Source of the DNA: UBA4732 sp002404095
GTDB lineage: Bacteria; Planctomycetota; Planctomycetia; Gemmatales; Gemmataceae
Assembly (NCBI GenBank): GCA_036783645.1
Contig: DAIPWT010000006.1
Span: 1 to 64,000 of the forward strand
DNA: 64,000 nucleotides
Reading direction: 5' to 3'
Shown here: one piece after another, positions 18,640-28,400 of the stretch
How positions within the stretch are numbered: position 1 is the first letter of the stretch
Layout: every line of letters starts with the position of its first letter
Notes under the pieces: generated by a model
Databases searched by the model: none
Told to the model about the DNA's origin: nothing
Seen by the model: only the letters and a program-made list of their open reading frames with translations
Position numbers and translations under genes: made by a program

Positions 18640-19737
18640 TCATAATTGTTCCAGCCAGACGCGCAGGTCGTTCTCGTACTCGCTGGCGAGGTCCATCTTG
18701 ACCAGCTGGCGATGGAAGCCGGCGGCACCCTTGCGATCCAGGTCGGCGGCCAAGGCGTCGGAGAAGCGCCGCGCCGGGTTGGGAGCGATCAGGCGCCGGC
18801 ATAGGTGCAAGAGCAACTCGTTGCAACTCACCTCCGGCGGCAACAGGTCCGGCAGCCGCTTGTCCAGATTGGCCTTCGCGTCGATCAACTCGCGCAACGT
18901 CGTCAGACCCTCGAACGGCGGCCGGCCGGCCAGCATCTCCACCAAGATATATCCGAGACTTGCAAGATCCGATAGGGGCGTACTTTCCTCGCCTTCGAGG
19001 ACTTCGGGAGCGGCGTAGACCGGCGACCAGACGCGGCGGGCGGTGGGACGGTTCAGCTGCACGGCCGAGCCGATGTCGATCAGCTTGGCGCTGCCCGTGC
19101 GCTTGAGCATGACGTTGGACGGTTTGAGGTCGCCGTGGACGATCCCTTCACGGTGCAGCGCCGCCAGCGCCGCCAGACATTCGCGCAGCACCTGAATGGC
19201 GACGCCCGGCTTGAAGCGCGATTGGGTCGGCCCGGCGGTGAGAATGACGCGGTTGACGTATTCCCAGCGCTCGGGGCTAACGCATTCGCGCGTCCGTTCC
19301 AGCGTCTCCGGAGTGAGCAGGCGGCGCAGGTCGTAGCCGTCGAGCCACTCCATTTCCATGACGCGCACGCCTTCTTGCGAGAAGAAGTCGTTGATGTCCA
19401 GGAGGTTGTCGTGCTGAATGAGTGCCACGCGAGAAGCGACCTGGGCGACCCGGCCCATGTCCTCCTCGTAGGCTTCGGCGTCGCGATACGGCTCCGGCGA
19501 GAAGATTTTGAGAGAGACCGGAAGGATAAAGCGATCCGTTCCCTGGCGTTCGCTGAGATAGACAGCGCCCTGACCGCCGACGCCTAAAAGGCGCAGCTTG
19601 CGATAGCGCGCGGTCCAGTGGAGCGTCGTGGCGTCGGCCACGGCATGGTAGCGGGTAAGCAGATCTTGCGCACAAGGGGCGAGGGTGGGGTTTAGCGTAG
19701 GAGAGGAAAGAGGATGAAACGAAATAGTGGATGCCAT
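18640..19737 (-). CDS. Serine/threonine protein kinase with altered catalytic motifs
   Basis: A 365-residue Hanks-type kinase without a membrane segment. The glycine loop is GVGGQGAVYL (52-61), the ATP-binding lysine K77 lies in VSLKIF, the catalytic loop reads HGDLKPSN (201-208, Asp203) instead of HRD, the metal motif is DIG (221-223) instead of DFG, and APE is at 243-245. Keeping both catalytic Asp residues suggests it is active and of the non-RD type, which often is not controlled by activation-loop phosphorylation. There is no sensor domain; the N-terminal 45 residues are unassigned. It precedes the aldolase-bicupin gene by 28 bases and could be co-transcribed. Confidence 0.88.
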   Translation of the reverse strand: MASTISFHPLSSPTLNPTLAPCAQDLLTRYHAVADATTLHWTARYRKLRLLGVGGQGAVYLSERQGTDRFILPVSLKIFSPEPYRDAEAYEEDMGRVAQVASRVALIQHDNLLDINDFFSQEGVRVMEMEWLDGYDLRRLLTPETLERTRECVSPERWEYVNRVILTAGPTQSRFKPGVAIQVLRECLAALAALHREGIVHGDLKPSNVMLKRTGSAKLIDIGSAVQLNRPTARRVWSPVYAAPEVLEGEESTPLSDLASLGYILVEMLAGRPPFEGLTTLRELIDAKANLDKRLPDLLPPEVSCNELLLHLCRRLIAPNPARRFSDALAADLDRKGAAGFHRQLVKMDLASEYENDLRVWLEQL

Positions 19738-19897
19738 GCGCCTCTACCTCTGAGTGCGGAATCACTCTGCCGACTGTGACATTGTAGCCTACGACGGCCC
19801 CTTCCTGGTAGGCGAACCTTTTTGCCTCGCGGCCGTCGCGGCGGTATGGTATTCTCCACTTAGATTTCATCGCATTCCGTGCAATTGGAACCTCGAC

Positions 19898-20521
19898 ATG
19901 AGTACCTTAACGTCTCTGATGGAACGGCTCGGCAATATCCCGCTGCACCGCATCCGCTTTCATCCGCCGCCGGGCACAGCCGTTGAGCAGGATGTGCTTG
20001 CCTACGATCACAACGGCATGATGTGCGAACTGGTGGACGGCGTGTTAGTTGAGAAGGCGTCGGGGTTAAGCAAATCAGTACTGGCCGTGTCCTTGATCGC
20101 AACCCTAAGCCCTTTCGTTCGTTCACGCAACCTTGGCTTGGTGACAGAGGGGCAAGGCACGATCCGCCTCTCTGCCGGACTTGTGCGCATGCCCGACGTG
20201 GCCTTTACAAGCTGGGATCGCTTGCCCAGCCGCCGCGTACCTGACGAGCCGATGCCGCTGCTGGCGCCAGACTTGGCTGTGGAGGTTTTGAGCGAGGACA
20301 ATACTCTGGGCGAAATGAAGCGCAAACGCCATGACTATTTCTCCGCCGGCGTCCGTCTCGTTTGGCTTGCCGACCCCGAAACCCGAACCGTAGACGTCTA
20401 CACCAGCGAGAAGCAATTCATGCGCTTGACCGAAGCGGACGTACTTGATGGTGGAAGTGTATTGCCCGGCTTCCAGCTATCGGTGCGAGAATGGTTCGCG
20501 GAACTGGATCGACACGGATAA
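19898..20521 (+). CDS. Uma2 family protein
   Basis: A 207-residue Uma2/DUF820 protein. Hallmarks are MCELVDGVLVEKASG, VRMPDVAFTSWDR, DLAVEVLSEDNTLGEMKRK and VRLVWLADPETRTVDVYTS, so the acidic and lysine residues of the nuclease-like fold are in place. The ATG at 19898 matches the usual N-terminus. It converges on the OleB-like gene with only six bases between the stops, and faces away from the kinase gene. It is unrelated in sequence detail to the Uma2 gene at 3195, so this is not a recent duplication. No cellular role is established for the family. Confidence 0.85.
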   Translation: MSTLTSLMERLGNIPLHRIRFHPPPGTAVEQDVLAYDHNGMMCELVDGVLVEKASGLSKSVLAVSLIATLSPFVRSRNLGLVTEGQGTIRLSAGLVRMPDVAFTSWDRLPSRRVPDEPMPLLAPDLAVEVLSEDNTLGEMKRKRHDYFSAGVRLVWLADPETRTVDVYTSEKQFMRLTEADVLDGGSVLPGFQLSVREWFAELDRHG

Positions 20522-20527
20522 CGCGGT

Positions 20528-21448
20528 TCAGTTAAGCGGATGGCGTTTCAGGAAATCGCGCACCAGCGGAATGATCTCTTCGCCGGCGTCTTCCAGGACG
20601 AAATGCCCGGCGTCCGCGAAGGCATGGACTTCCGCGGAAGGGAAGCGCCGTCGCCATTCCTCCAGAAAGTGCCGGTCGAATACGAAGTCCTTTTCTCCCC
20701 AACATATCAGCATCGGCACGTCGCGGAAGCGTTGCAAGCCGTCCTGCACTTCGCTCACCAAGTCGTAACCGGGGTCGCCGGCGCGGACCGGAATGTCCTG
20801 CACGAAACGCAACACGGCGACGCGATTGCGCCATGAATCGTAGGGAGCAAGGTAGCCGGCGCGTGCTTCCGGCGACAGGGGCCGGCGCGTTACGCACCAA
20901 CGGACGGCCGCCCGGCTGAAAGCGTTGAGACCGCGAACGAGAAACGGGCCGGTCAGCGGGTTACGGCATAGCCACAGCGACCACGGCAGTCGCTTACCCG
21001 CCGGCATGTGAAACGCGGCCGTATTTAGCACCACCAGCCGCTTGACGCGCTCTGGTCGTCGGTTTGCCCACGCCATGCCGATCATGCCGCCCCAATCGTG
21101 CAGTACCAGCGTGACGTTCTCGCGCACACCGAGTCGCTCCAATAGATCGTCAAGATCCTGAGCGCGGCGTTCCAGTGTGTACGGATACTGGCGGACATCG
21201 GGCTTGTCGGATAGACCGCAGCCGATGTGATCGGGGACGATCACGCGATAGTCGTCGCGCAGCGCAGACGCCAAATTGCGATAGTAAAAGGACCAAGTGG
21301 GGTTGCCGTGCAACATCACGATGGGATCGCCGGCGCCCTCGTCGATGTAGCTCAGGCGAAAGCCCTGGATATCAAGAAAGCGAGCAGTGGGGGCTTCGCG
21401 CTCCCCTTTCGGGTCGCGGCTAAACGTCTGGTGCGCCTCCTGCTTCAC
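20528..21448 (-). CDS. OleB-like / haloalkane dehalogenase-like alpha/beta hydrolase
   Basis: A 306-residue alpha/beta hydrolase. The oxyanion region is MLHGNPTWSFYYR, the nucleophile elbow is HDWGG with Asp118, and the histidine lies in ADAGHFVLED near the C-terminus, the pattern of haloalkane dehalogenases and of OleB. OleB decarboxylates beta-lactones to cis-olefins in the Ole hydrocarbon pathway. A GTG start at 21448 is proposed because it overlaps the OleA-like stop as GTGA, indicating coupling; no ATG occurs earlier in the mature fold. Unusually, residues 8-18 (about TFSRDPKGERE) are encoded by one arm of palindromic element B. OleB assignment rests on position beside an OleA homologue; the dehalogenase reading is possible. 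Confidence 0.75.
   Translation of the reverse strand: MKQEAHQTFSRDPKGEREAPTARFLDIQGFRLSYIDEGAGDPIVMLHGNPTWSFYYRNLASALRDDYRVIVPDHIGCGLSDKPDVRQYPYTLERRAQDLDDLLERLGVRENVTLVLHDWGGMIGMAWANRRPERVKRLVVLNTAAFHMPAGKRLPWSLWLCRNPLTGPFLVRGLNAFSRAAVRWCVTRRPLSPEARAGYLAPYDSWRNRVAVLRFVQDIPVRAGDPGYDLVSEVQDGLQRFRDVPMLICWGEKDFVFDRHFLEEWRRRFPSAEVHAFADAGHFVLEDAGEEIIPLVRDFLKRHPLN
21397..21426. repeat. Single arm of palindromic element B inside the oleB-like gene
   Basis: Thirty bases (CGCGCTCCCCTTTCGGGTCG and on to CTAAACG) match one arm of elements B1 and B2 except for one extra T in the C/T run. The second arm is absent. It is translated as the N-terminal segment of the OleB-like protein. Confidence 0.75.
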
Positions 21449-22482
21449 CAATCCACCCCGAGCATGAGACAATTCAGACCGCTGCCGATGCCAAGGAAGC
21501 CGACGCGGTCGCCGGGCAATAGGAACTCGCGCTCCTCCGCCAGCGCCGCCGTCAACGGCAGCGACACGGTTCCCATGTTGCCGAGGAAAGAGTAGGTCGA
21601 ATACTCCTTAGCAGGCGCAATGCCCAGCGTCTTGAGGATCAAGTCGCGGTGCGGGCCGCCGACCTGATGGCAGATGATCTTGTCCACCATGTCATTCGCC
21701 CAGCCGACGCGGTGCAAGAAGCCGTCCCAGGTGCGCAGGCCCAGTTCGACGCCGTACTTGAGGACGGACACCGAGTCAGTGGACATGAATTGCTTGGCCG
21801 CGCTCAGCACGGTTTCGATGCCCCAGCGACAAAGGGCGTGGTACTGCGGCGCCGCCATTGTGGTGCCGCCCAGCAGACGACGGCGCTGGTTCGTGTCGAA
21901 CGAGCCGTCGGTCACGACCACGGCCACGGCGCCCGAACCGCCGGTCAGCGTGGCCACCGAAGTCTTGAACGTCTCCATGTTGCGCGAGCGCAACATATCC
22001 TCGATGACCACGTCATTGATTTCACGGGCCGTCTCGCACGAAACGACCATGCCGGCGCGCACCTGGCCTAATTCGATGCGATTGGCGATCTCGACGATTC
22101 CGTTGAGGACGCCGAGACAGGCGTTGCTCAGGTCGAACACGGCGCCGGGACTGGCGCCGAGCGCGGCCGCCACCTTGCAGGCAGTGGCCGGCTCGAACTG
22201 CTCCCGACACACGGCCGCGTAGATCAAGACTTCGAGATCTTCCGCGCGGACGTTCGACGCCTCCAGAGCTTTGCGCCCCGCCAGCGTCGCCCCCTGCGAC
22301 ACCGAGAAGCCAGGTTCCCACCAACGCCGTTCTTGAATGCCCGTCAGCGCTTCCAGCTGTCCTTGAGGCATGTGCAGCGCTTGATAGACCGGCTCGAGGC
22401 GTGCTTCCAACTCTTGGGAAGTCACCACGACCGGCGGCAATTCATAGCCGAAAGAATCCAGAAAAACGCGCGAATACTTCAT
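21445..22482 (-). CDS. OleA-like thiolase (3-oxoacyl-ACP synthase III family)
   Basis: A 345-residue thiolase-fold enzyme. The nucleophile C122 is in SNACLGVLNG, H272 in ICHQVGGPH and N302 in LGNMG, and E97 in FEPATA matches the extra glutamate that OleA uses as a base (EPSTAS in Xanthomonas OleA). The C-terminal GIGSGLNC is also shared with OleA. OleA joins two acyl-CoA chains head to head into a beta-keto acid. FabH-type initiation is an alternative, but the Glu and the C-terminus favour OleA. The ATG at 22482 overlaps the stop of the PfaC-like synthase gene (ATGA), and its own stop overlaps the OleB-like start, so the three genes are tightly coupled. Confidence 0.82.
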   Translation of the reverse strand: MKYSRVFLDSFGYELPPVVVTSQELEARLEPVYQALHMPQGQLEALTGIQERRWWEPGFSVSQGATLAGRKALEASNVRAEDLEVLIYAAVCREQFEPATACKVAAALGASPGAVFDLSNACLGVLNGIVEIANRIELGQVRAGMVVSCETAREINDVVIEDMLRSRNMETFKTSVATLTGGSGAVAVVVTDGSFDTNQRRRLLGGTTMAAPQYHALCRWGIETVLSAAKQFMSTDSVSVLKYGVELGLRTWDGFLHRVGWANDMVDKIICHQVGGPHRDLILKTLGIAPAKEYSTYSFLGNMGTVSLPLTAALAEEREFLLPGDRVGFLGIGSGLNCLMLGVDW

Positions 22483-25400
22483 AGTCGGGGGTTAGTCATT
22501 TCTTCCAGGGTGAAATCGGTCATGCGGTAGACGACCTTCCCATCCACCCATAGTAGCCCATCAGCGGTCACGCGGCGAGTCCGGTCGTCCCATTGTGTTA
22601 TGAAGGCTTGAACGACGACTTTTCGGTTGGCGGGTACGGCCTGGCCGCGGTAGAGCCATTGGTGGGCAGGGCCGATCATGGCGCGAAAGCGGATATAGGG
22701 TCCGCCGCCCCAGCGCTCCACGGCGGCAACCTTCATCAATTGTAGCAGAGATTCCAGGCCGAGAGAACCCGGGATAACCGGATCTTGATAGAAGTGCGCC
22801 TTGAAGAACCATTCGGACGGATCGACCGCCTTGGCGCCTTGCACGAAACCTAGCCCCTTCGGCCCGCCGTCGGGGATGAACGCCTCAACGCGGTCGATCA
22901 TGCGCAGCATTTTCTCAGGAAAGGGCGCGTCGGTCGGGTAGTCGAAGGCTTGGGCGCGGCCGCGATCCTCGGCCGTCAGCTCATAAAGCGAAGCGTCGGG
23001 AATGCCGACTTGTTGGGCCAACGCTTCGCGGGAGAAGAAGCCGAAATTGGTATTGCCCTCATAAACGATCTCTGAATCGCGGCGCATGGCGAAGTCGAAC
23101 GTGACGATAATCATGCCGGCGGAGCGGGACGCGCCGGTGATGTGGACGCGCGTGGTGAGCGTACCGGCGTCGCGTCCGATTGGCGCGTGCAATAAAGCTC
23201 TACCGCCGAGGTTGCGGAAACAGAGATCGGACTGGCTCGTCAACGCCGCGCCCAGGTAGGCCGCCATCCAACCGCACGGCTGCAACGCCGCTTCCAGCAG
23301 CATCACGAACGGCATTACCTCTTGTCGGTCAGCGGCGAAGTACCAGGCGTCGGGCGGCACGTCGTATTCGGCCTCAATGATGCCGCCGGCCTTGAGTTTC
23401 CACGGCTCCGCATCGACGCGCGTGATGCGGTCGATCATCAGCAACGGCGGCCCCGGCAGGCGCGCGATGAAACGCTCTTCGTCAAAGACGCGGTACGGCT
23501 CGCCGAACGCCGCCGATGGCTTGCCCACGGCGAAGGCGAGCAGGCGATCCCGGTCGAATAACGCAGGCGAGCCGGGTCGCGTAAGCGCCCGGAGTTGAGC
23601 GCAATCGCTGAAACCATCTCCGGGCGCTAACGCGACCCGGCTCGCCCAAAGGTCGCGCAATCCCTCGCGAGTCAGTCCGCCAAAGCGAACCGACATATTC
23701 GTTATCTCGACAATCGGCTTACCGTCGGCGTAAATCAAGGCGTCGGCGATCGCATACGGTTCGGGCCGGTAGCCGCGTTCCTTGAGCGTCACCTCGTAAG
23801 TTACGGTGTGCGTGGCCTCCGTCACTTGGCCGCGGCATTTAAGCTGGCTGGCCACGCCGGGCACGGGTTCACACACGACCGCATCGTGTTCATCGACCCA
23901 GCCGAGCCTCATAAGATAGATTCGCAGAGTATGCAGACAGCATTCGTACATGAGCGTGCCCGGCATCACGCTGTCGTCCACGAAATGGCAGGTCAGAAAC
24001 CAATCGTCGGTATGGACGTCGGCCTCGGCACGGATGCGGCCGACGCCGAATCGGCCGCCAGCCGGCTCCAGAGAGACCACGCGATCCACCAGCTTCAATC
24101 GCTCACCGGGTAGGCGCGTCGGGGCGCGGAGTTTTAACCCGGCGAACGCGGGTCCGAAGCAACCGGCGAGGTCGCCGGCGCGAAGGGCGTCAATTTGGCC
24201 GGCCGAGTAGGATTCGACGCCGCGCGGCGCCAGCTCCGCCTCGTCGTCGGGCTGAACGCCCGGCAGCGGGCGAAGGTCCAGTCCGGTCTGTACGACGCCT
24301 TTGCCGGACGCCAGTTCCTCGGCAGTGAAGAAGCCGGCGACGCCGTTGGTCATCGTCAATAACGGCTCGCCGTTAGCGCTCCCCTCGAAGCGGAAGCGGA
24401 ATAAGTGCGTGTCGCCTTGACGGAAAAAGCGCTCAATGTGGATGTCATAACGCAGAGTCTGGCCAGGCGTGGGTAAGCCGCGATAAAACGTGACCTTGGC
24501 GTCAAGCAGCCGATAAACGGCGAGGCCGCGCGTGCGGAAGTCGATGCCGAGCCAGGCGGACAGAAAGAGGTCGGCCTGACCCGATTCGATGGCGACGCAG
24601 GCGGCCATTCGACCGCCGTCGAGATACCAGGCGCCGTCTCGCACGTCATGTTCCGTTATGACGCGCCCGGAAGTAAGCGATAACGCCTCTCCTTCAATGA
24701 GCATGATGCGATCCACAAGCATCAACGGCTCATCGGGCAGACGAACGCGCGTCGGGTAAGCGTCGATGGCGTCGAAGGCGGGGCCGAGGACGCGGCCGAT
24801 AGAGCCGACGGCGAACTCCAGGCACTGGTCGCGGTCCAACACCGGCGTCTCGACGGCGGTTGCGCTTGCGGCGCCGCCAAGCAGCGATTCCAGAAGGCCC
24901 GTCTGAAAGGCGAGGTTGTCGATCACGGTTCGGCGCACCGAGTCGGTGTAGCGGAGAAAGGCGGCGTGCGCTTGGCCGTGCGCTTCCCGCGTCGCCGCGG
25001 CCTCGCCGAGGAGGGGCGCGACCACGGTGGGGTTGGCCGCCGTCCTCCGGTGTGCCGCCGGCGGCGGGGGAACGATAAACGGCTCACCCCCTATAGGGAT
25101 AGCGATGGCGCGCTCTGGAGCGGTCGTCTCGGCGAGGGTCGGCGCATCATCGCGGCCGTATAACGGCCCCAAGTCCACATCAACGCGCTCCGCGATAAGC
25201 ATCGCCAGCAGCCGCAGTGCGGCCGACGCGCCATCCGCGCCGGGCGCGCAGACCGATCTCGCCCGATGCGGGCGGTCGCCAAGGATGGCGCCGATCATAC
25301 GAGAACACGACGCCCCAGGCCCCATTTCCACGAAAACGCGCACGCCGTCGCGGTATGCGGCCTCGATTACGGCCGGGAAGTCGATGGTATCCAACGCTTG

Positions 25401-28400
25401 CGCCAGGATGGCGTCGGCGGCATTGTCCTCGCTTAGCTCATAGGGCCGGGCGAGCGCCGTACAATAAAAACGCACATTAGGGGGCGGCGTTGTAGGCAAG
25501 AGATGAAGCCGACGGTATGACTCCGCGACTTCATGCGCGACGGGGCAGTGGACCGTACTCGTCTCCGGCACCGGCAGCAGAGTACATCGAAGCCGGCGGG
25601 CGACTTCCGTCACGTCCGTGCGATAGCCCCCAATGACGCATTCGCGTGACGTATTAATGATGAGGAGATAGGCGCGGTCCAAGCCGACGAGGGCGGCGAT
25701 AACATCCTGGACAGGCCGATCCACGATGAGGCCGGCGGTCCATTCGACCGGCGCGTCCGGCGCCAATCGCCACGCTTTTCTGGCCGCGTCGCACACCCCG
25801 GTTAGGTCGCCAGCGAACAGCGTCGAGGCGTTCATGGCTTGGAGCATCACGTCGCGGCCGACCCATGCTCGCAACGCGAACAGCGCCGCCGATTCGCCGA
25901 GGCTGTAACCGATGGCCGCGTCCGGGTGGACGCCGAACATCCGCACCAGATCGCTGGTAAGACCGGCCAACGCCACTTGACCGAAGATCTTTTGCCGCGA
26001 GTCGGCGACCTGTCCACTCGCGGCGTCCCAGAAGATCGGCGCGACAAACTGGCTGCGCAGCCGCTCGTTTTCACTGTCTTGGCGCCGCACGATTTCGGGC
26101 CATTGCACGGCCAACTCGCGGCCCATGCCCGCATAGTCATTGCCCGAACCCGGAAAGACAAAGGCGGTCTTTCCAGTTCGACCCAGCGGTCTCGGCGAAA
26201 AAAAGATGCGGTCACGGTAAGCGGGCGGTGGAGCGTCTCCGTTGAAAATGCCGCCACGCGCCCAGTCAAGCTGCGCACGCAAATCGTCCCGGTCGTGGGC
26301 GACGAATGCGACAGCGAGCGGCTCGTCCGGCGCCGCAGGATGCGCGTGGAACCAAGCGCGGGCGTCCCTTTCAATGCCGTGATCTGGGGCGTCGAGTTGG
26401 GCGCGCAACTGATCCAATCCATAAGTCAGCGCGACGGCGTTAGGCCCATCGACCACGAACAGCGCCTCGTCGCGGGCACCCAGCGGTTGGCGACGGTCGG
26501 GGCGATCTTCACACGCGCCGGCTTCCCATTCCTCCAATACCAGATGGACGCGGCCGCCGTCCAAGCTGGACGATTCGACCGTGGCCCGACGCGGGCCTTC
26601 GACGCGGTCACGCAGCCAATATTGAGCGGCGCGATTCGCCGTCGGCGGCAGAATCTGTTGATAGAGGCAGACGCAGGCTTTGAGGAAAGACGCCATGCCC
26701 GCCGCCGCGCCAGCGTGGCCGATGTCCGCCGATGCGTCCTCGCTCGCGCCGCCGGTCGCGCCGATTTCTTTAATGACGGCGTAAATGGTATCGCCGTCGC
26801 GCACGGCGTCGTCAAGACGTTTCAGTACGACCGCCGCCGCGCCTTCGCCTACGATGCGATTTGGAACAGGGTTTGCGAGTACGGCGCGCACATCGCCGGC
26901 TAGGTCAACGGCCCCGGCCAGCGCCGCGTCGAGTTCGCCGCGCTGGAGCGCTCGCGCCGCGGCAGTTACGGCGTTTAATCCCGACGTTTCCTCACTGGAT
27001 AGGGTGAAACTCGATCCGCCGAAGTGAAACGCCCGCGCGATGCGGCTGGCCGCGATGCTGCCCAGCGCTCCCATGACGCGGTTGGCGTTGAGTGCCGGCC
27101 CCGACGCTTCAAGGAGCGATTGTATCCATACCTCGGTGGGCGGCGTTCTCAGGCGCGCCGCCCATTCTTTCGCGTGTTTCAGCACCCACCAACGGAAATG
27201 GTAATTAGTCGTATTGAGGTCGAGATTGAGTCCAATGAAGACGCCGGTGCGCGGCCGAGCCTCGTCGCTCAAGTGAACTTGGGCCAGGGCCGCGTCCGCG
27301 GCTTGCAGCATAAGCACTTGTTGCGGCAGAGCCTCCTGTAGCTCGCGTGGTGGGATACGGAAGCGGTCGGCGGCGATGCTGAGGTTGTCCAGATAGAACC
27401 CGGCGAACGAAGAAGCATCCAAACCTTCGCGGCGCGCCCAGGCGCTTTCGAGAACGCCCCAATCATGCGCCGGCTGTTGCGGTTCGGCGGATTGGCCGCC
27501 TAGCACCCGCTCCTGAAATAATTGCAGCGAGTGCCACGGACCAAAGCGGGCGTCCATTCCCACGACGGCGATGGGGACGGATGATGCTTGACAAGCCCCG
27601 AGCGCAAGCGAGGGGTTTAGGGAAAACCCCTCGCTTGCGCTCGGGGCTTGTAGGGCTGGTAATAGTGAATCATCGTATTCTTCCAGAAGAAGATGGGCAT
27701 TAACGCCGCCGAAGCCGAAGCCGCTGATCGCCGCGCGCCGGGGCGTGGCCTCCGTGCGGCGCCGCCATTCGCGCGGCTCTTTAAGAACCTGAAAAGGCGA
27801 CTTCTCCATCACCATCCCCAGCGCCGGCGTAACGAAATTCGCCGTCGGCGGCAGCGTCCGCGCCCGCAACGCCGATAGCACTTTGACAACGCCCGACGCC
27901 CCCGCCGCCGTTAACAGGTGGCCGACTGTGGACTTAACCGATCCGATAACGCATTGTCCCGGTCGCCAACCGTCGCGGCCCCACAACTCCTTGAGACTGG
28001 CGAACTCCACGGCGTCGCCGACCGGCGTGCCGGTGGCGTGGCACTCGATCATATCCACGTCGGTCGGTTCCCAACCGGCCGCGCGATAAGCGGCGCGCAT
28101 GGCCCGCAACTGGCCCTCGCTGGTCGGCGCCAGTAGACCGCCGCCCACGTCATTAGACAAACCCACCCCGGCGATCACGGCCAGGATGCGGTCGCCGTCG
28201 CGCTCGGCGTCCTCCAGCCGCTTCAGCAAGAATACGCCTGCCCCTTCGCCGACCACCAAGCCATCGGCCCGCGCGTCGAAGGGACTGCAACGCCCCGTCG
28301 GCGACAGCGCCCGCAACTGGGCGAAACCCATCTGCGTATATAGGCAGTCGGGTCGTGAGACGCCGCCGGCCAACATAGCGTCGGCTCGCCCGGCGAGCAG

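Noticed and set aside
21445..22482. Calling this gene FabH
   Set aside because: The extra Glu in FEPATA and the C-terminal GIGSGLNC match OleA better, and it is coupled to an OleB-like gene; FabH is kept only as an alternative.
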